A stretch of 64,000 nt of DNA from Nostoc sp. NMS9 (GCF_017114995.1 NZ_JABXKL010000099.1:23977-87976), one strand, 5' to 3'. Counted from the stretch's first letter, positions 25,567 through 34,459 are shown. Notes: generated by a model from the sequence alone, not told the origin. Numbers and translations: made by a program.

Positions 25567-25636
25567 CCACCCTGCCCTAACTGAATCAACAAATCTTTTC
25601 CCACAGCTAAACTCAGTTGCAGAAAGAGCGATCGCT
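25567..25636 (-). pseudogene. Relic copy of the 3' part of xseA
   Basis: About 70 bases from CCACCCTGCCC to GCGATCGCT align closely with 33261-33329 in the intact xseA. On the reverse strand it corresponds to ARSATELAVGQDLVIQLGQGG, but one inserted T breaks the frame. The rest of xseA is absent. Confidence 0.7.
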
Positions 25637-25656
25637 AATATGCAGTCTTTATCTCT

Positions 25657-25753
25657 CCCATGCAGAGCATGGGAATGGCTTATTAGAGGCTCCGCCTCCA
25701 GTCAAAACATTGAGTCAGAGACTCAATGAATGCATTCCCAGGCGCAGCCTGGG
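25657..25753. repeat. Cluster of four perfect hairpins
   Basis: CCCATGC-AGA-GCATGGG (25657-25673), GAGGC-TCC-GCCTC (25686-25698), ATTGAGTC-AGA-GACTCAAT (25709-25727), CCCAGGC-GCA-GCCTGGG (25737-25753). Three have 3-base loops and 7-8-base stems, with 10-12 bases between. Not coding. Confidence 0.85.
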
Positions 25754-25866
25754 AACGAGTCAAGCCTCATCAAACCAGGTTTTTAGGACTTGTGTGTACA
25801 CCGTAGCTTCTTAGGATATCTGTTATATTTCAGGAAATAAATAGATTTATAAGTTCATTACAATGA

Positions 25867-26079
25867 TTGCTGCAAATGCTTAAACGTTTCTTATACATGG
25901 AAGAGCATTTGTTGCAAAGCATTAAGCATTTGCAAGAACTAATTATACATTTGCTGCAAATGCTTAAACGTTTCTTATACATGGAAGAGCATTTGTTGCA
26001 AAGTATTAAGTGTTTGCAAGAACTAATTATACATTTGCTGCAAATACTTAAGCGTTTCTTATATATGGAAGAATATTAG
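25867..26079. repeat. 84-bp tandem repeat, two and a half copies
   Basis: Units start at 25867, 25951 and 26035. Each of the first two contains GCAAATGCTTAA and, about 40 bases on, TTAAGCATTTGC (the second copy slightly changed), so each unit can fold into a hairpin. 84 is 28 codons and the + frame stays open, but no ribosome binding site supports translation. Confidence 0.8.
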
Positions 26080-26209
26080 CTGCAAACGCTCAATTTTTGA
26101 CAACTAATGTTTAAATTTGAGCGATGTCGAAAGAGACTTAGCACCGAAAAACAATGTAGAGACTTAGTACTACGTCTCTTTCGCTTAATGCACTACGATA
26201 CAATCAATT

Positions 26210-26572
26210 TTGTTAATTGATTCAGCGTGTGGCGGATCATCTCATCTGGGTACTGATGGTTACGTGGAAGGTGCTCCAGAATTAGTAGCAGAAGTTGCCG
26301 CCAGTAGTGCTAGCAAAGATTTGTATGATAAAAAACGTGCCTATCGTCGCAATGGCATTCAGGAATATATTGTTTGGCAGGTTTTTGAGCGGACTGTTAG
26401 TTGGTTCAGCTTGCAAAATGGTGAATACGTAGCGCTGATACCAAATGCGTCAGGCATAATTCAAAGTCAAGTGTTTCCGGGATTGTGGCTTGATGCATCA
26501 GCATTAGTTGCGGGAAATATGCAACAAGTTTTAGCAGTGTTGCAGAAAGGGCTAAGTTCAGCAGATAAGTAG
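26210..26572 (+). pseudogene. Uma2-family (DUF820) nuclease-like protein, N-terminally truncated
   Basis: About 115 sensible residues: GAPELVAEVAASSASKDLYD KKRAYRRNGIQEYIVWQVFE is the conserved C-terminal half of Uma2 proteins (a PD-(D/E)XK-like fold, amplified in cyanobacteria). Full-length members are about 185-200 residues and start some 70 residues earlier; only a TTG start is available here, and nothing upstream encodes the missing part. The surviving catalytic-region Glu (LVAEVAAS) and Lys (YDKKRAYRR) are present. Confidence 0.75.
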
Positions 26573-26582
26573 TTAAAAAGGT

Positions 26583-29500
26583 TTAAACTGAATCATTTTG
26601 AGGGATGGTAGAATTTAGTTTCGTCTGCGCCAGTGCCACCACAGCTTGAACTAACTCTTCTGGATCGAGGGGCTTGGTAACGTGCCGTTGATAGCCACTG
26701 TTTATCACTCGTTGGTAATCATCAACTCTGGCATAAGCAGTCAAAGCGATCGCAGGAATCTTTCCCCCTTTTTCGGCGGTTAAAGCGCGGATCTGTTGGA
26801 TCAGAGAATAGCCATCGACTTCGGGCATCCCAATATCACTGATTAAGACATCGGGTTGAAAGGATTCTAGGTTTGCCAATACTTCCGTCGCAGAGGCAAC
26901 AGTCAGGACTTGCGCGCCGTATTCAGCAAGCAATACTGTTAATAATTCACGGGCATCGGGGTCATCATCAACTGTGAGAACTCTAATCCCTGTGAGTTCG
27001 AGTGCTGGTTGTGACAACTCATCTGTCTGCTTGATTTCCGGTTGAACATTCAGCAGTGGCAACTGGACTGTAAAGGTCGCTCCCAAGCCTTCACCAGGAC
27101 TATCAGCCGCGATGGTGCCGCCGTGAGCCTCAACCAACTGCCGGACGATCGCTAACCCTAATCCTAACCCCCCATACTTGCGAGTAATTGAAACATCTTC
27201 CTGACGAAATGATTCAAAAATATACGGGAGAAAATCTGGGTTAATGCCTTTGCCAGTGTCACTGACGCTAATCTGTGCCTGATCGTCAACTCGCTCTAGT
27301 CTGATTTCTACTCGTCCTCCCTTGGGGGTAAACTTGATCGCGTTGGAAAGTAAATTCCAAACGATCTGTTGAAGGCGGTTAGAATCTCCAGAGACTTGCC
27401 CAATATTTGGCAGTACTGAATGCAACACAATTGATTTGGAAAGGGCTGCTGTATTTACTGTGTCGATCGCAGATTCAATCACAAATGCCAAATTCACAGG
27501 AGCCGCATCTATGCTGAGTTTGCCGCGCAGAATCTTGGCTACATCCAGCAAGTCATCAATCAGTTGAGTTTGCAGTTTGGCGTTGCGTTCAATGGTGGCT
27601 AAAGCTTCAGCCGTTTTAGCTTCACTAAATTTGCGGGTTTGCAGCAGTTTTGTCCAGCCGAGAATCGGGTTGAGAGGCGATCGCAATTCGTGGGAGAGAA
27701 TGGCCAGAAACTCATCTTTGATCCGATTAGCGCGTTCGGCTTCTGCTCTTGCTGCTTGTTCTAGTTGCAATAGGCGATCGCGTTCGATTTCAGCTTGTTT
27801 GCGATCGGTGATGTCTCGTGAAATCAATAAAATTCGTTCCACCTGCCCAAAGGCATCCAGAATCGGGCTAACGACCACTTCCCACCATTTCGGAGTGCCT
27901 TTTACAGTTGGGCAGTATCCGTGAAAAATGCTGACTTGGCCTGCTTTAGTGGCAGCGAGTGCCTGCTCTGCTTCTTGCCGATAGCTGCCTTCCCAGAAAC
28001 AGAGCCATTCAGTATTGAGATAATTTAAGTCGTCAATTTCCATCAAACACAGTCCACCTGTATTCATATACAGGAGCCGCCCATCAAGACTTAATACCTT
28101 GATACAATCAGAACTGCTGTCTAAAATGCGGTTTTTAAATTCTTCACTCTGGCGCAGGGCTGCAAGAGAGCGTTTGTGATCGCTGATGTCTTCGGCAATA
28201 CCTGCAAACCGATAAATCTCTCCTGTTTCATCTCGCAGTGGAAAGCAGCGATCGTGAACCCAGCGAATACTACCATCAGGTAAAATAATCCGATACTGCT
28301 CATCAAATTTACCTGCGACAGCTTTTTCCTGAAATGCTCTCTGGGTCGATTCTCGATCCTCCGGGTGAATCCGATCGACCCATGCTTGTTGTCCTTGATA
28401 CAATTCCTGCGGGTTCAATCCCCACAGGCGTTCGTAGGCAGGACTGACATAGCTGACTCGGTTTTCCGCCACTTCTCTAATCCAGAACACCGCATCAATA
28501 TTTTCTGCAAGCTGCCGAAAACGTTCCTCACTCTCGCGCAGAGCTTCGGCTGACCGTTTGCGTTCGGTAATATCTAGATCGATACCCGCCATCTGAATTG
28601 GTTGTCTGTGTTGGTCGTAGAACACCTTGCCCTGGCTCAGTGCCCATCGAATTCTACCGTTTGGGTAGACTACCCGAAATTCAATGTCATAGTCTTCTCC
28701 GGTGGCGACAGCACGAGCTACAGCTGCCAGCACGCGATCGCGATCGTCAAGGTGCAATCGCGCGACAAACATATCAAATGAGCCGTCAAACTCTCCTGGT
28801 TGCATTCCAAATAAGGCTTCCAGGTTATCTGACCAGGAAATTTTTCCCGTTTTGATGTTCCAGTTCCACGTTCCCATCCGAGAGGCTGAGAGTGCTAATT
28901 GTAGCCGTTCTTCGCTCTGGCGCAGTTCCGCTTCTACCTGTTGGCGTTCCTTTAGTTCATGCTGTGCCTGCTGATATAGTTCTGCCTGTCGCAACGCGAT
29001 ACTTACCTGAATTGCCAGTTCTTTGAGCAAGTCAATCTCTAAGGGTTGCCACGAGTGAGGGGAAGCACAATGATGAGCAATCAGCAATCCCCAAAACTGG
29101 TTGTCTTGCAGAATTGGCACGACCAGATTAGCTTTCACTTGAAACTGAGCCAGCAATTCAACGTGGCATCGGTCAATACTGCTATCCTGAATATCAGATA
29201 TTGCAGTTACGCAACCCTGATGATCACGTTCGATATAATTCTTGACAAAAGCGGGATCGGAGCTTAAATTTTCCGGTCGATTCCATGCGAGGTAGTTCTC
29301 AGCTAGGCAAGGATCGTGGATCGTCGCAAAGAGCAGTGATCGCCACTCTGCCCCAACGGATTCTGCTACTACTGTGCCATCCCCGTCAGGTTTTAATCGA
29401 AAAACCAGGACGCGATCGGTGTGGAGAAACTGCCGGACTTGCGCTACGGTTGTCTGAAGAATTTCATCTAGATTCAGCGATTGGTGAATTTGCTGGGTAA

Positions 29501-29945
29501 TATGTGCGACTACGCGCTCTCGGTCAATACGCTGTTGCAGTTGGGTGCGTAACTGCACTGTTGCAATTGCCCCATTTACTGCTATTTGCAGCCCTTCTGG
29601 GGTAATTTGTTCTTTGACCAAATAATCTTGTGCGCCCGCTTTCATCGCCTGAACTGCGATCGCCTCATTGCCCTGGCCTGTAACAACAATCACAGGTAAG
29701 CACGGCTGTTGGCTCAGGGATTGCAATTGAGCGATAAATTCCAGTCCGTCCACATCGGGCAGTCGATAATCAAGCAACACAACATCGGGCTGGTGTTGCT
29801 GCCAAAGTTCTAGTCCTTGCCGTCCTAAAGTTGCTTCTAAAAGTGTATAGGAATACTCGCGATCGCGCAGCAAACACCGCCGATAGAGTTCTCGATCTTC
29901 TGGCGAATCATCGACAATTAAGACAATGCGCGATCTCTGACTCAT
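26583..29945 (-). CDS. Hybrid histidine kinase with cyanobacteriochrome-like GAF (REC-GAF-PAS-PAS-PAS-HK-REC)
   Basis: 1120 residues from the ATG at 29945, two bases after the upstream rcpB stop. Order: receiver with Asp59 (1-130); GAF (about 145-325) with DPCL at 211-214, Cys260-His261 then LLAQFQVKANLVVPI and FWGLLIAHHC, the signature of bilin-binding cyanobacteriochromes; three PAS domains (about 345-725); HisKA (SHELRSPLNPILGWTKLLQT); HATPase (NLLSNAIKFT, DTGKGI, YGGLGLGLAIV); receiver with LISDIGMPEVDG. Cytoplasmic, no membrane spans. Probably a light-responsive kinase in one operon with phytochrome CphB and RcpB. The bilin assignment is inference from motifs. Confidence 0.9.
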   Translation of the reverse strand: MSQRSRIVLIVDDSPEDRELYRRCLLRDREYSYTLLEATLGRQGLELWQQHQPDVVLLDYRLPDVDGLEFIAQLQSLSQQPCLPVIVVTGQGNEAIAVQAMKAGAQDYLVKEQITPEGLQIAVNGAIATVQLRTQLQQRIDRERVVAHITQQIHQSLNLDEILQTTVAQVRQFLHTDRVLVFRLKPDGDGTVVAESVGAEWRSLLFATIHDPCLAENYLAWNRPENLSSDPAFVKNYIERDHQGCVTAISDIQDSSIDRCHVELLAQFQVKANLVVPILQDNQFWGLLIAHHCASPHSWQPLEIDLLKELAIQVSIALRQAELYQQAQHELKERQQVEAELRQSEERLQLALSASRMGTWNWNIKTGKISWSDNLEALFGMQPGEFDGSFDMFVARLHLDDRDRVLAAVARAVATGEDYDIEFRVVYPNGRIRWALSQGKVFYDQHRQPIQMAGIDLDITERKRSAEALRESEERFRQLAENIDAVFWIREVAENRVSYVSPAYERLWGLNPQELYQGQQAWVDRIHPEDRESTQRAFQEKAVAGKFDEQYRIILPDGSIRWVHDRCFPLRDETGEIYRFAGIAEDISDHKRSLAALRQSEEFKNRILDSSSDCIKVLSLDGRLLYMNTGGLCLMEIDDLNYLNTEWLCFWEGSYRQEAEQALAATKAGQVSIFHGYCPTVKGTPKWWEVVVSPILDAFGQVERILLISRDITDRKQAEIERDRLLQLEQAARAEAERANRIKDEFLAILSHELRSPLNPILGWTKLLQTRKFSEAKTAEALATIERNAKLQTQLIDDLLDVAKILRGKLSIDAAPVNLAFVIESAIDTVNTAALSKSIVLHSVLPNIGQVSGDSNRLQQIVWNLLSNAIKFTPKGGRVEIRLERVDDQAQISVSDTGKGINPDFLPYIFESFRQEDVSITRKYGGLGLGLAIVRQLVEAHGGTIAADSPGEGLGATFTVQLPLLNVQPEIKQTDELSQPALELTGIRVLTVDDDPDARELLTVLLAEYGAQVLTVASATEVLANLESFQPDVLISDIGMPEVDGYSLIQQIRALTAEKGGKIPAIALTAYARVDDYQRVINSGYQRHVTKPLDPEELVQAVVALAQTKLNSTIPQNDSV

Positions 29946-29947
29946 AA

Positions 29948-30421
29948 CTAATCCTTCGGGCAATCGGGCAGTGTCGTCACTTCAAACCAATACTCTACCA
30001 GCATCTGAATATCTCGTTTCAGTTGAGCAAAATTGATCGGCTTAACGATGTAACTGTTGACTCCATATCGATAGCATACTTCGATATCTTTGGGATTGTT
30101 AGAGGTGGTAAACACCACGACCGGAATCATGTTTAAGTTGTCATCCTGTTTAATTCGGCGCAACACTTCTCGTCCATCGGTTCCAGGCAGGTTCAAATCA
30201 AGCACAATCAAGCCTGGACGGGGCGCACTTTCGCGTTCAACATAGCTGCCAGTTCGATAAAGAAACGCCAAAGCTTGTTCCCCATTTACACACCGCTGAA
30301 TGGGGATCGCAATGGTAGATCGCCCTAGAAATCGTTGCAGTGCCTCAAAATCTTCGTTGCTGTCCTCCACAATTAAAAGTAATGGTGTTTCCCTGAAAGG
30401 AGAAGCTGAAAAGCTAGTCAT
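29948..30421 (-). CDS. rcpB: Response regulator RcpB (single receiver domain)
   Basis: 157 residues. Receiver with acidic pair ED (19-20), phospho-acceptor Asp75 in LIVLDLNLPGTDG, Thr/Ser FTTSN and Lys in YIVKPINF. The extended C-terminus (QLKRDIQMLVEYWFEVTTLP) is typical of Rcp1/RcpA/RcpB partners of cyanobacterial phytochromes, which have no DNA-binding output. Its ATG overlaps the cphB stop (ATGA) and its stop lies two bases from the next kinase, so the three are co-transcribed and translationally coupled. Phosphorylated by CphB, and possibly also by the downstream hybrid kinase. Confidence 0.92.
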   Translation of the reverse strand: MTSFSASPFRETPLLLIVEDSNEDFEALQRFLGRSTIAIPIQRCVNGEQALAFLYRTGSYVERESAPRPGLIVLDLNLPGTDGREVLRRIKQDDNLNMIPVVVFTTSNNPKDIEVCYRYGVNSYIVKPINFAQLKRDIQMLVEYWFEVTTLPDCPKD

Positions 30422-32679
30422 GTATTTGCCTCCACTGACAGGGTGAAGTAAAACGTACTACCAAGAGTTGGGGTAGATTCCACCCAAATTCTACCACCGT
30501 GCCGTTCCACGATTTTGCGGGCTATGGTTAACCCTACCCCAGTTCCACCGCCAAAGTCATCTCGTCCATGTAAGCGGCGGAATATCTGAAAGATTTTTTC
30601 GAGATGTTCTTCGGGGATGCCAATGCCGTTATCACGAACGTAAAAAGTCACAGAAGTAGAAGCTACTCTTCTTTCCCTATTTTCTTCGATGAAACCAACT
30701 TCCACCCACTTTTCAGGTTTATCATTATACTTAATAGCGTTGCTGATCAGGTTGGTGAAGAGTTCATTGATCTGAGCGCGATCGCATTCAACGTTCTTAA
30801 AGGGTTGAGGAATGCGAAACTCAACTTCACTCTGCTGCGGTCGAGCAATAGTCAACGTGGTGATTGCCTGCTGCACTAACTCATTCAGATTAACTGGTTG
30901 CCGGATCAGTTCGGCGCGTCCCAATCTGGAAAAATGAAGAAGTGAATTAATCAGGTCTTCCATTCGCTGCGTCAGCCGCACCAGGGTTTGGAGTTTCGCA
31001 ATCCCATCGTCATTCAGTACGTCTGCATAGTCCTCCATTAAGAAGTTAGCATAGTTGTAAATTCCCCGCAGCGGTTCTTTCAGGTCATGGGAGGCAACGT
31101 AGGCGAAGGAATCGAGTTCTTCGTTACTCCGTTGTAATTCAAAATTCATCGATGCCAGTTTGTCTGCTTGCCGCAACACAACGCCCACAACCAGGCTTCG
31201 CAGTTCAGCAACCGCTTCAACTTCACAGGGTTTCCAGGGTAGGGCATACCCTTGCATTGTTTCTTGCCATAATTCAAAGGATTTGCGGGGAGACATTCGG
31301 AAACTGCCATCTGACAAAACTTCCATAGGCTTGTTGGGATTGCCGCCCCAATTCACCGTTTGAATTACTTCTGGACGAAACCAGAGAATGTAATTGTGAT
31401 GAACTCTAGAAATTTCTAGGGCTAAAACGCCACTGGCGATCGCTTTAAATGACTCGGCGGCTGGGTAATCTTTCGTGAGTGATCGGGTCTCAAACAAGTT
31501 ATGATACAGGTGAGGTTTAATCCAATCAAGTAAGGCGTGAACCTCTTCCTCTGATGGCGTTTTACCCACTCGAATACACTGGTTGCCACTGCATATCACC
31601 GCTCCCGTGGCACTGGTCAGATTCAGTAATTGAGATTTTAATTGCACCATCCCATCCAAGAAACACTCAGCCTGAGACAAACCTTCCACAAATTGAGTTT
31701 GCAATGATTTCAATTGCCTTTTGTAATCAATATCTTCACTGGCTTCTTTGTTTGCCAGTTCTACAGACATCACCTGTCCAATGAACTCGCACATAGTGCG
31801 GATATTGTAAGAAACATATTTGGGCGAGGAATGATGACAGGAAATCAATCCCCAAAGCTTTTGATCCTGCATCAGAGAAATAGACATAGAGGCGGTCACG
31901 CCCATATTTTGCAGGTACTCTAGATGAATCGGAGAAACACTCCGCAACACCGATAAACTGAGATCCAGCGGTTGATTTGTTAAGGGATTGTTCGCTGGAA
32001 TTAAGGCGACAGGCTGATAGCTGGCATCTGGAATCAGCCGCAGCCAGTTGAGAGTGTATAGCTGTCGGGCTTGCTTGGGAATGTCAGAGGGCGGATAGTG
32101 TAAATCCAAATAGGGCGTTTCCTGATTGGTTTCTTCAGCGATTACCCTGCCTGCCCCTTCCTGATCAAATCGATAGACCATGACGCGATCAAAGCCAGTG
32201 ATTCGCCGGACTTCTGTAACCACAATCTGGCACATTTCCAGCAGCATTGGTGCTTTCTGAATACGGGTAATCGTTCCTCTTACCTGTTGATAGAAGTCAA
32301 AAAAGCCTGTTTTGCCCTTCGCTTTTTTCTGCTCTAATTCCAGAATAATGATATTATCTAAACGATGTACAATGCCATCAAAAAAAATTAATTTATTCAG
32401 ATATTTGATAGACAGGTTAAGGGGATTAACGCTCTCAAAATTCTCTGCCAGACATTGTTGAATCAGCTTAATCTGCTTGGCATCGAGTAAATCTGACAGC
32501 GACTTGTTCAGCAATTCTTCAGGTTGACGACCAACAAATTCCTGGGTGTTTCTGCTCACCTGAAGGATTTCCAGAGTAGGATCTTGCAAAACTAGTAAAA
32601 CCCCGTGAGGCTGAATCAGACTTGGAATATGGATCAGTTCGCGATCGCAGTTTGTCAAATCAATGATCTCATCAGTCAT
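30418..32679 (-). CDS. cphB: Phytochrome histidine kinase, bacteriophytochrome-type (CphB)
   Basis: 753 residues: PAS (about 15-115), GAF (about 140-310), PHY (about 325-500), HisKA/HATPase (about 520-750). The N-terminal TNCDRELIHIPSLIQPHG carries Cys11, the biliverdin attachment site of bacteriophytochromes. The position used by Cph1-type phytochromes is Ile251 before His252, so this is the CphB/BphP type. PPSDIP (Asp199) and the PHY tongue SPRKSF are conserved. Kinase motifs SHDLKEPLRG, NLISNAIKY, DNGIGI, GGTGVGLTI complete it. Cytoplasmic red/far-red photoreceptor. Stop overlaps rcpB. Known in heterocystous strains as the cphB-rcpB pair. Confidence 0.93.
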   Translation of the reverse strand: MTDEIIDLTNCDRELIHIPSLIQPHGVLLVLQDPTLEILQVSRNTQEFVGRQPEELLNKSLSDLLDAKQIKLIQQCLAENFESVNPLNLSIKYLNKLIFFDGIVHRLDNIIILELEQKKAKGKTGFFDFYQQVRGTITRIQKAPMLLEMCQIVVTEVRRITGFDRVMVYRFDQEGAGRVIAEETNQETPYLDLHYPPSDIPKQARQLYTLNWLRLIPDASYQPVALIPANNPLTNQPLDLSLSVLRSVSPIHLEYLQNMGVTASMSISLMQDQKLWGLISCHHSSPKYVSYNIRTMCEFIGQVMSVELANKEASEDIDYKRQLKSLQTQFVEGLSQAECFLDGMVQLKSQLLNLTSATGAVICSGNQCIRVGKTPSEEEVHALLDWIKPHLYHNLFETRSLTKDYPAAESFKAIASGVLALEISRVHHNYILWFRPEVIQTVNWGGNPNKPMEVLSDGSFRMSPRKSFELWQETMQGYALPWKPCEVEAVAELRSLVVGVVLRQADKLASMNFELQRSNEELDSFAYVASHDLKEPLRGIYNYANFLMEDYADVLNDDGIAKLQTLVRLTQRMEDLINSLLHFSRLGRAELIRQPVNLNELVQQAITTLTIARPQQSEVEFRIPQPFKNVECDRAQINELFTNLISNAIKYNDKPEKWVEVGFIEENRERRVASTSVTFYVRDNGIGIPEEHLEKIFQIFRRLHGRDDFGGGTGVGLTIARKIVERHGGRIWVESTPTLGSTFYFTLSVEANT

Positions 32680-32887
32680 TCTCAGTTTCTCAAACTCCTC
32701 ATTAAAACTCTGGGATAAATCAGAAATGTTGAATATGTAGTTAGAATAGAGATTTATTAAGTCAAATTATTTCTTTTTAGCTGTTTATATTTTTAATTAT
32801 ATTTAACTGACTAATAAAACTCTCTATAAAATATACAGGTTTTAAATAGATACTTTAACTATAGCAATCCTGAATCAAACGCGCATA

Positions 32888-32918
32888 AACAAGTCCCTGA
32901 CTTTTCCAAAAAGTCGGG
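32888..32918. terminator. Hairpin downstream of xseB
   Basis: CCCTGACTTTT, short CCA loop, AAAAGTCGGGG: an 11-base stem with one G-T pair, about 55 bases beyond the xseB stop. No long T-run follows on the reverse strand, so termination is plausible but not certain. Confidence 0.5.
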
Positions 32919-32970
32919 GTTCTGTTGGTTTGAATTTGACTGTTTCAGCCTTGATATCAGGCTCTGGCTT

Positions 32971-33198
32971 CTACTCTTGGCTTAATGTTTCAATCAACAA
33001 ATCCACCTGCTGTTGTCGTTGCTGCAAAAAACCTTCGCACTGACGTAAATACTCTACAGCAGTTGCAAATTGGTCAAACACAGCTTCCAATTCCAACTCA
33101 CCCGCCTCAATGCGAGTAATAATTCCTTCTATCTCAGCAACCTTCGCCTCATAATTCCAACCCTCCTCAGAACTAGAAGCACCCTTACGTTTAACCAT
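32971..33198 (-). CDS. xseB: Exodeoxyribonuclease VII small subunit
   Basis: 75 residues. WNYEAKVAEIEGIITRIEAG ELELEAVFDQFATAVEYLRQCEGFL is the XseB two-helix fold; several copies bind one XseA to make the single-strand-specific ExoVII. Its ATG lies inside the end of xseA (8-base overlap), the usual coupling. The usual length is 60-80 residues. Intact. Confidence 0.93.
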   Translation of the reverse strand: MVKRKGASSSEEGWNYEAKVAEIEGIITRIEAGELELEAVFDQFATAVEYLRQCEGFLQQRQQQVDLLIETLSQE

Positions 33199-34459
33199 TC
33201 AACTCTCCATGTTCTCTGCGCCTCTGCGGTTCATTCACTTCCATAACCTTCACTTTAACCCCACCCTGCCCCAACTGAATCACTAAATCTTGCCCCACAG
33301 CCAATTCAGTTGCCGAACGAGCGATCGCTCCATTTTCCCGCCTCACCACTGCATAACCACGCTGTAACACCGCTTTCGGGTCAAGACTAGCCAACTTTTG
33401 CCGCAATAATTCTAAATGCTGGGTTGCTTGCTGCGATCGCCCCGTCGTAATTTGCACCAAATGCTGACGTTTCCAAGCTAGCTTTTCCACCTCCTGCTGC
33501 ACTTGCCGATCTAACCGCAAACGTCGCAAACGGTTCCGTAATACTTGCAGTTTATTTTCAGCATTTTCTCTAAAGTCATGCACTGTCTCATGTAAAGCCA
33601 CAACTCGCTGGCGATGCTCAGTATACAACTCTGAAAGTGGTGGCACAACCATTTCTGCTGCCGCAGTGGGTGTATGCACACATACATCTGCGACTAAATC
33701 TGCTAAAGATTCATCTCGTTGATGTCCGATCCCAGTAATTACAGGAATAGAACAACTAGCAAGCGATCGCACCACTCGTTCATCATTAAAGCAAGCCAAC
33801 TCTTCCACCGCACCACCACCCCGCGATAAAATTAGCACTTCGGCGCGACCATCTCTTTCCACCCGCTCAATTGCTTTGACGATAGATTCTGGCGCTTGCT
33901 CACCTTGTACTGTCGCCGGAGAAAACAAAACGTGTAAACCTGGATACCTTTGCTTGAGGGTTTTTTGAATATCGCCCCAAGCAGCAGCCGTTGGTGAAGT
34001 GACAACAGCGATCGTTTGGGGATGAGTTGGGAGCGATCGCTTTCTTTGGGCGTCGAACAATCCCTCAGCCAGCAAGCGATTTTTTAATTGTTGATAGCGC
34101 AGCGCCTGTAAACCAACACCAGCAGGTAGAGTCTGCCAAACTGATAACTGATACTCTCCCCGTTGCGGATAGACGCGAATACTGCCCAAAATAATTATCT
34201 GCTCACCAGGAACAGGCATTTGGGCGAGTTTTGCCAATTGGCTATTCCATACTACACACTTAATTCCGGCAGTGCGATCGGTATCTTGTAGCGTAAAAAA
34301 CAACCCACTGCGATGGTTGTTAGCGCTAGAAACTTCACCAGTTACCCAAACTTGCCGTAATTGTTCATCTTGCTCTAACAGCAAGCGGATATAGTCAGTT
34401 AATCCAGATACTGAAAGCGCAGTATCAAGAATCAGAGAATCGGGAAGGTCAAAAGTCAT
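33191..34459 (-). CDS. xseA: Exodeoxyribonuclease VII large subunit
   Basis: 422 residues from the ATG at 34459 (MTFDLPDSLILDTALSVSGL). OB-fold (about 10-105; VWVTGEVSSANNHRSGLFFT LQD), catalytic domain (about 115-310; AVVTSPTAAAWGDI, VLILSRGGGAVEELACFNDE, SIPVITGIGHQRDESLADLVAD, CVHTPTAAAE) and a coiled coil follow. Degrades single-stranded DNA with XseB in repair. The frame is open to 34516, but the extra 19 residues do not fit the family. The last 13 residues (NEPQRRREHGELN) are encoded by a dispersed intergenic repeat (see 63549 region). Confidence 0.94.
   Translation of the reverse strand: MTFDLPDSLILDTALSVSGLTDYIRLLLEQDEQLRQVWVTGEVSSANNHRSGLFFTLQDTDRTAGIKCVVWNSQLAKLAQMPVPGEQIIILGSIRVYPQRGEYQLSVWQTLPAGVGLQALRYQQLKNRLLAEGLFDAQRKRSLPTHPQTIAVVTSPTAAAWGDIQKTLKQRYPGLHVLFSPATVQGEQAPESIVKAIERVERDGRAEVLILSRGGGAVEELACFNDERVVRSLASCSIPVITGIGHQRDESLADLVADVCVHTPTAAAEMVVPPLSELYTEHRQRVVALHETVHDFRENAENKLQVLRNRLRRLRLDRQVQQEVEKLAWKRQHLVQITTGRSQQATQHLELLRQKLASLDPKAVLQRGYAVVRRENGAIARSATELAVGQDLVIQLGQGGVKVKVMEVNEPQRRREHGELNG

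Larger units (their letters stand above)
25345..26209. other. Intergenic accumulation of repeats and gene debris
   Basis: 865 bases without an intact gene: C/G-rich palindromes (25421-25500), an xseA relic (25567-25636), four perfect hairpins (25657-25753), an 84-bp tandem repeat (25867-26079) and AGAGAC-TTAGTACTAC-GTCTCT (about 26160-26182). Confidence 0.7.

Noticed and set aside
25385..25814. Two overlapping ORFs of 114 and 65 codons
   Set aside because: They run through palindromic repeats and the xseA relic; no coherent protein.
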